Shown: positions 36,199-46,038, numbered from the stretch's first letter. The stretch is 58,405 nucleotides of DNA from Candidatus Kapaibacterium sp. (GCA_004292595.1 RDXM01000093.1:1-58405); one strand, 5' to 3'. Program-made: numbers and translations. Notes: generated by a model not told the origin, from the sequence alone.

Positions 36199-39100
36199 AT
36201 GATTGTATTCCGTATTCCTTTGGTTTTTATTTTTTTGATGACGCTGCAAAGCCTCATCATTCCTTGTGCTGCGCAAAATCTTTCGCAAAATCTCACACAA
36301 AATGCTCTCAAAAACCCCTTCCCACCACGCTTTGACCGCATCACCAGCAAACACGGGCTTTCCAGCAACAGCATCACGTGTTTTGTGCAGGACAAACGCG
36401 GTTTTTTGTGGATTGGAACGCATCACGGGCTGAACCGTTTCGACGGCTATCGCTGCAAAACATTCTTTGCAAACCCCGCAAAACCTCATGCTTTGATAAA
36501 CGACGACATCATGGACATCCTCGAAGACCGCACAGGAACGCTCTGGGTGGCGACGCACAATAGCGGTGTTGCGGCGTTTCAGGCAGCAACTGAGACATTT
36601 ACGCACTTTCGGCACAATCCCGCCGACCCACGTAGCCTCAGCGACGACAACGTTCACGCACTCACGCTTGATTCTACGGGCTGTCTGTGGGTTTGCACCT
36701 ACAATGGCGGCTTGAATCGTTTCGATGCTGAAACTCGCACCTTTGCTTGCTTGAAGGGGAAATTTCGCGGCGGTGAATGCGGCACAAACGAGTGTTCGCT
36801 CACGGTCGTCGCAACGGCGCGGGATGGCGCGTTGTGGGCGACTTCCGAAGGCGGCGGCACGTACCGCATTACCTTTCCCAAACCTGCAAATTCTCAACAA
36901 CAATTCTCCCTGAACAGCGCATCAATACAAGCCTTTGCGCACGCTTCTACTTCGACAATCAATATGACATCGAACTTTACTTCCGCGCTCGCGCCATGCG
37001 CTGGAAGCGGCGTGTGGAGCGGCTCATGGGGCGGTGGCATTGCGCAAATTTTTCCCAAAGATGAGGGCGGAATACGGCGCGTTGTTCGGAGCAATGAAAG
37101 CCCGAATGCCGCACAGAAACTGAGTGGAAACGGCTTGTCGCACAATACTATCAGCGCACTTTTTTGTGAAGCCGATGGTACGCTCTGGATAGGCACGTGG
37201 GGCGGCGGCTTAGTGCGCTACAAGCCCAATGCTTCGCCTGAACACGAGGAGTGGAGCGAGGAATGGACAATATTCCAGCATGACGAGACACATCCCGAAC
37301 CGCTTGGCAGCAACTTCATTACCGCCATTTACCGCGACCGCAATGGTATTTTGTGGATTGGCACCGAGAACGCGGGCGTGTCGGTGTGGAATCCCCACAA
37401 GCCGCAATTTACCGTGCTTAGGAGCAATTCTTCTGTGCAAAATTTGCCTCAAAACCAGCAAACATCAAGCCTGTATTTGCGAGACAACATGATTACTGCT
37501 CTCGGCGGCAGTAGTGGTGCGGGTGTCTGGATTGGCACAATGAATGCGGGTTTGCAGCATTTTAATCCCACAAGCCGCATTGTTACTCATTTCCCAAGCA
37601 ATCTTGCCAAGCCTAATGCTCTCAGCCACCGCTTTATCGAAGCACTTGCCGATGATGGCAAGGGAACGCTTTGGATTGGGAATGATAGCGGCGGCGTGAG
37701 CATGGTGCAATACGCTCCAACGCCCGATAAAATCAAGGCGCACAAAACCTTTCACCCGCGTTCGTGGCGCATAAAAACGACGAATCCTCGCCAATATTTG
37801 GAAACACCTGGACTTGTTGAGGCAATTTTGCTGGATTCAGTGCAAACATCTTTAGGTGAAAAGCAGCCACAACCCGCTCTCTGGCTTGCTCTCACAGGCA
37901 CAGGCTTGATTCGCTCGGCAATGTTTCGGGATTCAGCAACGGCATTTATTCCACCAGCAATTCTACGAAAAAACAAGACCGGACCTGCTTCCACGCGGAT
38001 TATGGCAATGGTACGCGATACCGACGGCGCATTTTGGCTCGCAACCGACACGGCAGGTTTAGATAGGTTTTACCCCGAAAGCAGCACTGTTACTCACTTT
38101 CGGCACCGTGCGAGTGACAGCACCTCTCTCAGCAGCGACCAAGTGTCGTGCTTGCTCAAAGCAAGCAATGGTGCGCTGTTTGCGGGAACGGGATTGGGTT
38201 TGAACCGTTTAGATTTGCCGCTCCCGCAAGGTTCTGATTCTGGTAAAATTGCTCAAACACAAGCATTCACGCGCTTTACCGTCGAGGACGGTTTGCCAGA
38301 TAACGGCATTAATTCGATGCTCGAAGATGCGCAGGGACGGCTTTGGATTGGTACAAATAAAGGCTTGTGCAGAGTGAGTTTTCCAACGCCGACGACGCTC
38401 CAAGTCCGCGTCTTTACTGAGGCGGACGGCATTGCTGGCAACGAGCATACACGCGCTGCCTACCGCGCCCCAGACGGCACGATGTACTTTGGCACATCAA
38501 GCGGACTGACGATTTTTCATCCCGATTCGATTCGTGAAAATCCGAATCCGACACGCCTCGCGCTCACGGGTTTGAGGAAATTTAACCGCCCCGTTCAACT
38601 CGACTCCAGCGCAGCATTTATGCGGGTTTTGCCGCTTTCATATTTGGAAAATATCATCACGGTTGAGTTTGCCGCGCTGGGATTTACGGTGGTGGAAAAT
38701 CAGCAATATTCCTACAAAATGGACGGTTTCGACCGCGATTGGATTGCCGCCGGAACAAGCAGGGAAGCCACGTACACGAATCTTCGCGGCGGCGAGTATC
38801 TATTCCGCGTCCGCGCTTTGCAGGGTGACGGCTCCTGGAGCAGTGAGGAAGCGCGACTCACGATTGCCGTAACGCCGCCCTTCTGGGAAACGGCGTGGTT
38901 TCTGACCTTGCTGGCAGTGAGTGTTTTGGGCGGCGTGGTCGCGCTCACGTCCTTTGTGGCGCGGCAACGCTTGGCGGTGCGGGTGCAAGAATTGGAGCGG
39001 GAGCGGGCAATTCAGCAAGAGCGCGAGCGAGAACGGGAGCGGATTTCGGCGGATATTCACGATGAAATTGGCTCTGGACTAACGCATATTGCCATTCTCA

Positions 39101-39678
39101 GCGAAGTTATCAAACAACAAACCTCCGAAGAAATGCCCGCGCGGATGCACGTGGACACGCTCTCGGAAACGGCGCAAGACGTGGTGAAATCTATCGGCAA
39201 TATCGTCTGGGCACTCAATCCCGACCACGACGAACTTCCCCATTTCCTCGCCTACACCCGTGAGTATTCTTCAACATTTCTGCGCAGCGCGGGCATTCGC
39301 TATGCCATTCGTTTTTCCGACGAAGCCCCGCCATACCGCTTGAAATCTCTCATTCGGCGGAATTTATTTTTGATTGTGAAAGAATCGTTGAATAACATTG
39401 TCAAATACGCAGATGCGAACAATGTGGAAATCATCTTTTCCTTTCCAGAAGAGACTGCTCCGCAGACAAGCAATGAAGCGGCAAGCAAGGCGATTGAATG
39501 CAAACTCATTGTGCGCGACGATGGTTGCGGAATGTCGTCGCTGGAAGGGCGGAAATTCGGACACGGCATGAAAACCATGCGTCGGCGAGCGGAGGAAATC
39601 GGAGGCGCATTTGTGCTGGAAAGCGAACTTGGCAAAGGGACGGTTATTACGGTAACCTTTGCGCTGGAAAGTGCGTGA
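36199..39678 (+). CDS. Propeller (reg_prop/Y_Y_Y) sensor histidine kinase, HisKA_3 type
   Basis: A 1,159-residue inner-membrane sensor. A signal sequence (to about PCAAQ) exports a large periplasmic region of two-component-regulator propeller repeats (about 35-800) with many LWIGT..GGL-type motifs, followed by a Y_Y_Y domain (about 825-890; YSYKMDGFDRDW, LRGGEYLFRVRAL). One membrane helix (about 895-920) leads to a short coiled coil, a HisKA_3 dimerisation domain with His954 (ADIHDEIGSGLTHIA) and a HATPase (N-box VKESLNNIVKYA, GHGMKTM). This is the input half of Bacteroides hybrid sensors, but with no receiver or AraC domain. It is divergent from susC. The NarL regulator past susD is the likely partner. 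Confidence 0.93.
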   Translation: MIVFRIPLVFIFLMTLQSLIIPCAAQNLSQNLTQNALKNPFPPRFDRITSKHGLSSNSITCFVQDKRGFLWIGTHHGLNRFDGYRCKTFFANPAKPHALINDDIMDILEDRTGTLWVATHNSGVAAFQAATETFTHFRHNPADPRSLSDDNVHALTLDSTGCLWVCTYNGGLNRFDAETRTFACLKGKFRGGECGTNECSLTVVATARDGALWATSEGGGTYRITFPKPANSQQQFSLNSASIQAFAHASTSTINMTSNFTSALAPCAGSGVWSGSWGGGIAQIFPKDEGGIRRVVRSNESPNAAQKLSGNGLSHNTISALFCEADGTLWIGTWGGGLVRYKPNASPEHEEWSEEWTIFQHDETHPEPLGSNFITAIYRDRNGILWIGTENAGVSVWNPHKPQFTVLRSNSSVQNLPQNQQTSSLYLRDNMITALGGSSGAGVWIGTMNAGLQHFNPTSRIVTHFPSNLAKPNALSHRFIEALADDGKGTLWIGNDSGGVSMVQYAPTPDKIKAHKTFHPRSWRIKTTNPRQYLETPGLVEAILLDSVQTSLGEKQPQPALWLALTGTGLIRSAMFRDSATAFIPPAILRKNKTGPASTRIMAMVRDTDGAFWLATDTAGLDRFYPESSTVTHFRHRASDSTSLSSDQVSCLLKASNGALFAGTGLGLNRLDLPLPQGSDSGKIAQTQAFTRFTVEDGLPDNGINSMLEDAQGRLWIGTNKGLCRVSFPTPTTLQVRVFTEADGIAGNEHTRAAYRAPDGTMYFGTSSGLTIFHPDSIRENPNPTRLALTGLRKFNRPVQLDSSAAFMRVLPLSYLENIITVEFAALGFTVVENQQYSYKMDGFDRDWIAAGTSREATYTNLRGGEYLFRVRALQGDGSWSSEEARLTIAVTPPFWETAWFLTLLAVSVLGGVVALTSFVARQRLAVRVQELERERAIQQERERERERISADIHDEIGSGLTHIAILSEVIKQQTSEEMPARMHVDTLSETAQDVVKSIGNIVWALNPDHDELPHFLAYTREYSSTFLRSAGIRYAIRFSDEAPPYRLKSLIRRNLFLIVKESLNNIVKYADANNVEIIFSFPEETAPQTSNEAASKAIECKLIVRDDGCGMSSLEGRKFGHGMKTMRRRAEEIGGAFVLESELGKGTVITVTFALESA

Positions 39679-39695
39679 ATGTGTGAATGCGTGAA

Positions 39696-40190
39696 TCACG
39701 CAAAACTTGCCACAACAATCTCTACAAGCCTCTCCAAACCTTGCTTGTCGTCGTCATCGAAGCGGCTATACACGGGGCTGTCAATATCCAACACGCCCAA
39801 CAGTGCGCCATTGTGCAGGAGCGGTATGACAATTTCCGAGCGCGATGCAGCATCGCACGCAATATGACCCGGAAACGCCTCGACATCTTCCACCAAAACC
39901 GTTGCACGCCGCTCTACGGCTGCGCCGCAGACACCGCGCCCTGAAGCAATACGCACACACGCTGGTTTGCCATGAAAAGGACCAAGCACAAGTTCATTTG
40001 CGCTTTCTTTCCACAAGTAAAAGCCTGACCAATTTACCTGAGCAAATGAATGATAGAGCAGTGATGCGACGTTGGCGAGATTGGCAATCATATCGCGCTC
40101 GCCATCAAGCAAATGCTCGGTTTGAGTATGCAATTCTTTGTAAAACGAGGGTTTATCAAGGGCGGTAAAGGATTCGTCGAGTTGAAACAT
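39696..40190 (-). CDS. msrC: Free methionine-(R)-sulfoxide reductase (GAF domain)
   Basis: This enzyme reduces free L-methionine-(R)-sulfoxide with thioredoxin-type electrons, a repair and antioxidant role in the cytoplasm. The 164-residue single GAF domain carries the three family cysteines Cys78 (PACVR), Cys88 (GRGVCGAA) and Cys112 (HIACDAASRSEIVIP), with the same spacing (10 and 24) as Cys84, Cys94 and Cys118 of the E. coli enzyme. VNWSGFYLW and VLDIDSP are also typical. It converges on the propeller kinase with a 17-bp gap containing a GTGAATG(T/C) near-repeat, and is divergent from the TonB receptor. Confidence 0.92.
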   Translation of the reverse strand: MFQLDESFTALDKPSFYKELHTQTEHLLDGERDMIANLANVASLLYHSFAQVNWSGFYLWKESANELVLGPFHGKPACVRIASGRGVCGAAVERRATVLVEDVEAFPGHIACDAASRSEIVIPLLHNGALLGVLDIDSPVYSRFDDDDKQGLERLVEIVVASFA

Positions 40191-40416
40191 GATGTGGTAG
40201 AAGAACGGTGAAGAAAAAATTGTGTGTCATAAAACGCCACTACAAACATACGCTCTTTTTCCTGTTTTCTGCAATGATATTTCCAGCACTTCATCGCTCG
40301 CTCCTGCTGTTCATCCCCCCATTCCTGCAACTCATCGAAAGCCCTGCAACACCTTCCAAAACCGCTCCGTATCTTGCATATAGACAAAATACTTCAAATG
40401 GTTTTCGGAGAGAACT

Positions 40417-42639
40417 ATGCGCACAATACTACAACTTTTGGCGATAACCTCATTATTCATTGTAAATGGGCTTCATGCCCAGCCCACAAAGCGCACCATT
40501 ACTGGTGTTGTGCTGAATGAGAGCGGCGACTCGCTTGGCTACATCAGCGTCAAAGTGAAAGGAACGAAAGCGGGCGGTGTGTCAAATTCCAAAGGCATAT
40601 TTACGATTGCAACCGACCTCAAAGGCGCACAAAATCAGGGCGTAACGCTGGCAATCAAGAACCTTGCTTACGAGCCGTTTGAACAAGAAATCATGCTTGA
40701 TGGCGACACAACCCGCATCACGATTCAACTTCTGACCAAAGTCGTAAATTTGAAAGGCGCAACGGTTTCAGCAAGCGCGTTTACCTCAGGCGAAGTGGAA
40801 GGCGTAACCTTAAAACCGCTTGAAATCTTGACCACACCCGGCGCGGCAGCTGATATTTTCCGCGCCTTGCAGACCTTTCCGGGCGTTACTTCGCCAGACG
40901 AAGGCTCTGGGCTGATTGTGCGCGGCGGCGACCTCACCGAAACCGTTACGCTCATTGACCAAGCCAGTGTTGCTGCGCCCTACCGCGCACAAGCACCGAA
41001 TGGCGGTACGTTTGGCTTTATTCCGCCCTTTTTCGTGAGCGGCACCTTCTTCTCAAGCGGCGGTATGCCTGCTCGCTACGGGAACGCGCTCTCTGGCGTG
41101 GTCGCGCTGGAAAGCCAAAGTATGCCGACGGGAAATCAATTCAATGGAACGCTTTCGACGGGCGGTATTTCGCTGGGAATCGCATCAGAGCTTGTTCCGG
41201 GAACGCTTGGCATTCGCGCATCGGGTAATTACACCAACACCGATATTTTGTTCCGCTTAAACGGTTTGCGCGAAATTTTCACCGAGCCGCCGACCGCGAT
41301 TGATGCAAACGTGAGCCTTGTCTGGAAGTATTCGCCGACAGGCAAAATCAAGTTCTTCAACTACGGTTCGCAAAATGGAATGCAGACATTTTATGGTTTC
41401 GGCAGTGAGCGCAATCCCTTCAAAACCGCACAAATAAACACCTTGCACAACATTCAACTGACGGATATTTGGCAAGATTGGGTGATAAAATCCAGCATTT
41501 CTGCTAATAACGTTCAGACGAATTATTCTCAAGCAGATTTCGGCATAGAATCCAAGCAAATAAACCTCAAAACCCGCACCGATGCTGAGAAAGACATTTC
41601 CGATTGGGTGCGCGTGCTGGTGGGCGTGGAAGCGGAATACGACGATCTGACGGCAACGAAAGTCGTGTCGGAAGGCGGCAAAAACACACGCTTTTCCTCG
41701 CGTGGCGACGGTTTGCGAATTGGCGGTTATGGAGAAGTGGAGTGGAAACTAACACGGAATTTACTGGCGGGATTAGGCGCGAGAACCGATTACCACACGC
41801 TTTCGCGGAATTTGGTCTTCGACCCGCGTGTTTCCTTGAAGTATGTGTTTTCATCCAGTTTTAATCTCCGCGCTGCATGGGGGATTTTTCACCAATTCGG
41901 TCGCCCCGACCAGCTTAATACCGCGCTTGGCGGCAATCCTGACCTCAAAGCGCAACAGGCAACGCACTACATCTTGGGCGCAGAATACACCGAAGGCGAT
42001 GCGCAAATCCGCGCCGAGGCATATCAAAAAACCTACGCAAACCTGATTCTACCGACCACGAGCGGCATTCCGCAAAATCTCGGTTATGGCTATGCACGTG
42101 GGCTGGACTTCTTCGCAAAATATGGTGAATATCTCAAAACCGATTTCAACGGATGGCTCTCCTACTCGTTTTTGGAGACGAATCGCTTGCAAGCACGCCG
42201 CACGGAACAAGGAATCATCTACGAAGAAGGTGCAACACCGTTTGACATTCGGCATAATATCGTGCTTGTGGGCAAAGTGCGTATCTGGGAAGGACTCAGC
42301 GTCGGCACAACAGCGCGGTATTCAACAGGACGAGCAACGACACCGATTGTAGGCGGAATGAGGCGCGTGGAAAGCGGTTTTACGTGGTTCGAGCCGATAG
42401 ACGGGAACGTAGGCACAGAGCGGCTTCCCGACCAAATGCGCTTCGACGTAGATATTTCCTACTTTTTGCCTCTGAACGATAAAGCATTTATGGTAATGTT
42501 TGCTTCACTTTCCAATGCCACAGGACGCGCAAACGTGCTTGGTTACACGTATTCCGCCGATTATTCCCAGCGCGAAGCAAATGTGAGTGTGAATAGGCAG
42601 TTTGTGTTTATCGGCGCGACAGCAACGGTGAGATTTTGA
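40417..42639 (+). CDS. TonB-dependent receptor with CarboxypepD-like N-terminal domain
   Basis: A 740-residue outer-membrane transporter. GGAGAG lies four bases upstream of ATG 40417. The signal peptide ends near LHAQP (23). A CarboxypepD-like domain (about 25-105; ITGVVLNESGDSLGYISVKV) is followed by a plug (about 125-230; AADIFRALQTFPGVTSPDEG, IVRGGDLTETVTLID) and a beta-barrel with RAAWGIFHQFGRPDQLN and a C-terminal strand ending in Phe. It lacks the SusC signature, and no SusD gene follows, so it belongs to the ordinary TonB receptor branch; the ligand is unknown. It heads a co-directional run of four genes with gaps of 58, 75 and 38 bp. Confidence 0.92.
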   Translation: MRTILQLLAITSLFIVNGLHAQPTKRTITGVVLNESGDSLGYISVKVKGTKAGGVSNSKGIFTIATDLKGAQNQGVTLAIKNLAYEPFEQEIMLDGDTTRITIQLLTKVVNLKGATVSASAFTSGEVEGVTLKPLEILTTPGAAADIFRALQTFPGVTSPDEGSGLIVRGGDLTETVTLIDQASVAAPYRAQAPNGGTFGFIPPFFVSGTFFSSGGMPARYGNALSGVVALESQSMPTGNQFNGTLSTGGISLGIASELVPGTLGIRASGNYTNTDILFRLNGLREIFTEPPTAIDANVSLVWKYSPTGKIKFFNYGSQNGMQTFYGFGSERNPFKTAQINTLHNIQLTDIWQDWVIKSSISANNVQTNYSQADFGIESKQINLKTRTDAEKDISDWVRVLVGVEAEYDDLTATKVVSEGGKNTRFSSRGDGLRIGGYGEVEWKLTRNLLAGLGARTDYHTLSRNLVFDPRVSLKYVFSSSFNLRAAWGIFHQFGRPDQLNTALGGNPDLKAQQATHYILGAEYTEGDAQIRAEAYQKTYANLILPTTSGIPQNLGYGYARGLDFFAKYGEYLKTDFNGWLSYSFLETNRLQARRTEQGIIYEEGATPFDIRHNIVLVGKVRIWEGLSVGTTARYSTGRATTPIVGGMRRVESGFTWFEPIDGNVGTERLPDQMRFDVDISYFLPLNDKAFMVMFASLSNATGRANVLGYTYSADYSQREANVSVNRQFVFIGATATVRF

Positions 42640-42697
42640 CGGCATAATTGAGAGGAACTGCAACTATCAACTTTTTTTCACCACAAATATCGTTGTT

Positions 42698-44110
42698 ATG
42701 TACAAACTCTTCTTCGTTCTTGTCGTTTTTGCCCTTGGCGGCAGCAGCAATCTGTGGTCTCAGTCGCCTCAACAGGCGGACACGACGGCTTGCATCATTG
42801 ATATTCCGCTTGTTGATGTTCCGTATCTTGGCTTGGCGGCGCAAACAGTGAGTAATAAAGCGGCTTCTGAACTGAATGCACTTGATTTTTTGTCAAGTTA
42901 TGCGAATCCAAGCATGAAGCAATCGCTTTCTTTGTCTGGTGGTATCTATGGTGCGGGAAATTGGGCAATCAAAAAGCTCATTTCCACGAACGACGAATTT
43001 TTGGATATTCTTTTGCGCAACAGTGCTGCTGGATTGTTAGGGTTGGCAATGTTTTATGCACCTGGCGGAAATGCGTGGTTGCATGAGGAATATCACCGCG
43101 CCGTGATGACACGGAATCTGATGAATAGTTTCAACGAAATGAATACGTTCCCGTTCGGACGCGAAGCCGTGTCGGTAAAAAATGTCCGCGATGAGGATTT
43201 GATTCGGCTCAAAAACACCGCGAATACTGAGTTTGTACGCTTGATGGCGGCTGGAATTGAAGGGCAATATCATCAAAACCAAATGCTGCAAAAACAAAAT
43301 TTCTTCTACCGTCAGGATTTACCGCACATCCCGCTCTATTGGATAAACACGATGAGTTCAATGTTTTACGTTTTGTCCTCGTCGTCGGGGGAAGCAATGA
43401 ACGGTTTGATTGACCGTGCGCACGTCCGCGAGGGTAGAAACATAGCGGAGCGAGATTTTACGGGACCTGATTTTACGGCATGGGCAGATGCTCTTGTGAA
43501 TCCCGAAAAACGCTACGAAGCCCGTGGGATGCACCCTTCCGGCGTTGGTATTCAGCGGTACGTGCGACCAAGCGACCTTAGCACAGAAGCCCGTGAATAC
43601 TTGCAAACGCAAGGCGTATTGCAGTTTCTGAATATTCTTTCGCCGCATCTTGTGGGCTTTTCTGCCATCAGAATTGACAGCACACGCGATGGCATCTACT
43701 ACGGAAACGCGGCACTGCGCCACTTGCTTACGCCGTTTGGCTTTGATGTGGCACTGGATATTTTCTTTCAAGCACCCGATGTGAATGTTTTTTTCTCCAT
43801 GCACAACTACTTCAACCGCAACGCATATTTTGTTGGTATTCAGACGGAAGTGATTGATTATCCTGTTTTTAACGGCAATGCTCTGGCGAGTGTTCGTGCG
43901 CACCTGTGGGTGCAGCCGGAAAATCAATCCTTTCGTACAACGACAGGACAGCTTGGAGGCTTGGCGGGCGGGCGATTGGTGTGGTTGTTGGGAAAAAATA
44001 TTCAACCGTTTATTGACGTAGAAGCGAAGTCGGCGGGTTGGGTGATGGGGAACGAATTTTTAGGCAGTAATCTTGGCGTTTCGCTGGGATTGCGGATGAT
44101 GTTTCGATAG
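42698..44110 (+). CDS. Unrecognised envelope protein with HExxH motif
   Basis: A 470-residue protein. The signal peptide runs to about LWSQS (22). A hydrophobic segment (LLGLAMFYAPGG) is followed at once by HEEYH (129-133), the HExxH zinc-protease pattern, within NAWLHEEYHRAVMTRN. A later EGQYH (near residue 191) could supply a further metal ligand. The C-terminal third looks like antiparallel beta strands and ends LGVSLGLRMMF plus Arg, like an outer-membrane barrel. I do not recognise the family. It may be an outer-membrane metalloprotease or a barrel with a chance motif. It lies between a TonB receptor and a TPR protein in an apparent operon. Confidence 0.7.
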   Translation: MYKLFFVLVVFALGGSSNLWSQSPQQADTTACIIDIPLVDVPYLGLAAQTVSNKAASELNALDFLSSYANPSMKQSLSLSGGIYGAGNWAIKKLISTNDEFLDILLRNSAAGLLGLAMFYAPGGNAWLHEEYHRAVMTRNLMNSFNEMNTFPFGREAVSVKNVRDEDLIRLKNTANTEFVRLMAAGIEGQYHQNQMLQKQNFFYRQDLPHIPLYWINTMSSMFYVLSSSSGEAMNGLIDRAHVREGRNIAERDFTGPDFTAWADALVNPEKRYEARGMHPSGVGIQRYVRPSDLSTEAREYLQTQGVLQFLNILSPHLVGFSAIRIDSTRDGIYYGNAALRHLLTPFGFDVALDIFFQAPDVNVFFSMHNYFNRNAYFVGIQTEVIDYPVFNGNALASVRAHLWVQPENQSFRTTTGQLGGLAGGRLVWLLGKNIQPFIDVEAKSAGWVMGNEFLGSNLGVSLGLRMMFR

Positions 44111-44185
44111 ACTGTTCGATAATTAAGGAATAAATATCTCTTCACAAATTTCATTATTTTTTTCTCACTTTTCGGAGTTTTTATT

Positions 44186-44950
44186 ATGCATACTACCCTC
44201 GCAACCCTAGCATTGATGCTGCTTACAAGCATTTCTCTCTTTGCTCAAACCGACGACGCGGTGCTAAAGGCAAAAGAAGCTGTTCAAAAAGCCGCCGTTA
44301 TGGGCGAAACAGCCGCCCTCAAAGCCGCACGAGAACTGGCTCAAGCTGCTGCCACCCAAACCATCGAGCCAAGCAAAAAAGCTGCTGCACTCTATTTTAT
44401 TGGCTATGCAAATTACAGCCTCGTAAACCTTCCAAGCGAGAAGGAATCAAAGGAACAGAACACTGATGCTGGAGTTGCCGCGCTGGAAGAAGCGGTGAAA
44501 CTAGAACCCGCCTTTGCCGATGCACACGGGCTTTTGGGCAGTCTCTACGGACAAAAGGCTGCAGGCGGCATGATGGCTGGTATGAAGTATGGTCAAAAAT
44601 CAACGGCTTCCTTGGAACGCGCCTCGCTCCTTTCCCCAGAGAACCCAAGAATCCTCATGCTTCGGGGTATTGGTTTGTATTACACGCCAGCAATGTGGGG
44701 CGGCGACAAACAAAAAGCACTCACAAATCTGCAACGCGCTTGTGAATGTGCCGAAAAAGGTGCTTGTGCAGCGAAGGAAGCAACCATGCCCGATTGGGGA
44801 CACGCCGACGTTTTTGCAACGAAGGGAATGATGTTCGCCGACCAAGACGACAAGGAAAATGCCAAAGCCGCTTACGACCGTGCCGTGCAGCTTCAGCCGA
44901 ATTATTCTTGGGTGAAAAACGTGCTACTGCCGAAACTGAGCGCGAAGTAG
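44186..44950 (+). CDS. Secreted TPR-repeat protein
   Basis: A 254-residue periplasmic or surface protein. The signal peptide (ATLALMLLTSISLFA) ends near FAQTDD (21-26). The remainder is helical, Ala/Lys-rich, with tetratricopeptide-like units: GVAALEEAVKLEPAFADAHG (about 92-111), a second after SLERASLLSPENPRILMLRG and a third AAYDRAVQLQPNYSWV near the end. Two Cys pairs in CECAEKGAC may bond or bind metal. TPR units mediate protein contacts; the partner is not evident. It lies 75 bp after the HExxH protein and 38 bp before the LytS-type kinase, probably in one operon. Confidence 0.8.
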   Translation: MHTTLATLALMLLTSISLFAQTDDAVLKAKEAVQKAAVMGETAALKAARELAQAAATQTIEPSKKAAALYFIGYANYSLVNLPSEKESKEQNTDAGVAALEEAVKLEPAFADAHGLLGSLYGQKAAGGMMAGMKYGQKSTASLERASLLSPENPRILMLRGIGLYYTPAMWGGDKQKALTNLQRACECAEKGACAAKEATMPDWGHADVFATKGMMFADQDDKENAKAAYDRAVQLQPNYSWVKNVLLPKLSAK

Positions 44951-44988
44951 TTGTATTCACGTATCACAATTTTTCCGTAGTTTTCCGC

Positions 44989-46038
44989 ATGATGACCAAA
45001 CGCTCCATATTCTTTCTCTGGCTCGTGCTGATGCTCTATGCAGCAGTTCAGGCATCTCTTGTTGCAAACTCAGGTTCTGTGCCATTTGTGGGTGTTTTCC
45101 TGTACAATCTCATTGCCGAAAATTTCCGTTTACTCAGTATCTGGGCGATGTTGTGCTTTGCGGGGCGATATGTGCAACAGTGGCATATTGGCAAGCAAAT
45201 TCTCGTCTATGCCGCATGGGTACTTGCTACTTCGCTCATGCTTATTGGCGCAAATTTGAGTATTGTTTTTGTTGGCGGGCGGGATTCCGCCTTTCTGAAC
45301 ATTTGGAACAACAAACATTGGATTCTCTTACAAAACGTGCTTGAAAATGGGCTTATCATTGCAGGATTTGTCGTAGCGCGGTACAGGCGGGAAATCGGCG
45401 AGCAGAAAGAGCGCGAGCGCGAGTTGCGTTTGTTGAATACCCAAATGGAGCTTGCTGCCTTGCGTGCGCAGTTGAATCCGCATTTTCTCTTCAATGCCTT
45501 GAACGTGGTGAATGCGCTCGTCGGTGTGCAGCCCGACGAGGCACGGCGCGTTTTGGAGATGCTTTCGGATTTGCTGCGCTACACGCTGGAAAGCGACAAG
45601 CGAGAAATGGTCAGGCTTCAGGAAGAATTAGATTTTGTGCAGAAGTATCTTGCGCTTGAGCAAGCTCGCTTCGGGAAACGCCTTCAATACCGCATCGAAG
45701 CTGATGAAACCTTGCTTGATGCGCTTATTCCGCCCATGCTCTTGCAGCCGCTTGTGGAAAATGCCGTTAAGCACGGAATTTCTCCGAAAGCAAGCGGCGG
45801 CAAGGTTTCGGTGAGCATTGCGCCAGAGCAAGGAGGAAAAAGGCTTGTAGTAGAAATATGCGATAATGGCATAGGGCTTCAACACAGCATGAATACTCAT
45901 TCCACTGGCATTGGGCTGGTAAATATTGCGTCGCGTTTAGAAAAACTTTTTGGCGGTTCTGCTGCGTTCACGATGCGAAACAATGGTACTGATACTGGCG
46001 GTGGCGTAACAGTAAGCCTTGTTTTGCCAATCGCATAG
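44989..46038 (+). CDS. LytS/YehU-type sensor histidine kinase
   Basis: A 349-residue inner-membrane kinase. I start it at ATG 44989 (a second ATG follows directly), because four hydrophobic segments (about residues 5-140) begin there; the longer open frame overlaps the TPR gene and is not protein-like. A short coiled coil leads to the His_kinase domain with phospho-acceptor His165 in QLNPHFLFNALN, DLLRYTLE, QPLVENAVKHGI (N-box) and CDNGIGL (G-box). Such kinases normally sit next to a LytTR response regulator; none is here, so its target lies elsewhere. It is the last gene of the TonB receptor run and converges on the next kinase. Confidence 0.9.
   Translation: MMTKRSIFFLWLVLMLYAAVQASLVANSGSVPFVGVFLYNLIAENFRLLSIWAMLCFAGRYVQQWHIGKQILVYAAWVLATSLMLIGANLSIVFVGGRDSAFLNIWNNKHWILLQNVLENGLIIAGFVVARYRREIGEQKERERELRLLNTQMELAALRAQLNPHFLFNALNVVNALVGVQPDEARRVLEMLSDLLRYTLESDKREMVRLQEELDFVQKYLALEQARFGKRLQYRIEADETLLDALIPPMLLQPLVENAVKHGISPKASGGKVSVSIAPEQGGKRLVVEICDNGIGLQHSMNTHSTGIGLVNIASRLEKLFGGSAAFTMRNNGTDTGGGVTVSLVLPIA

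Noticed and set aside
40208-40447. 79-codon plus-strand open frame before the TonB receptor
   Set aside because: It overlaps the TonB receptor start in another frame and has no family features, although its N-terminus is hydrophobic.
44746-44988. Upstream extension of the LytS-type kinase open frame
   Set aside because: It overlaps the TPR gene in another frame and is Arg/Cys-rich; the membrane segments begin only at 44989.
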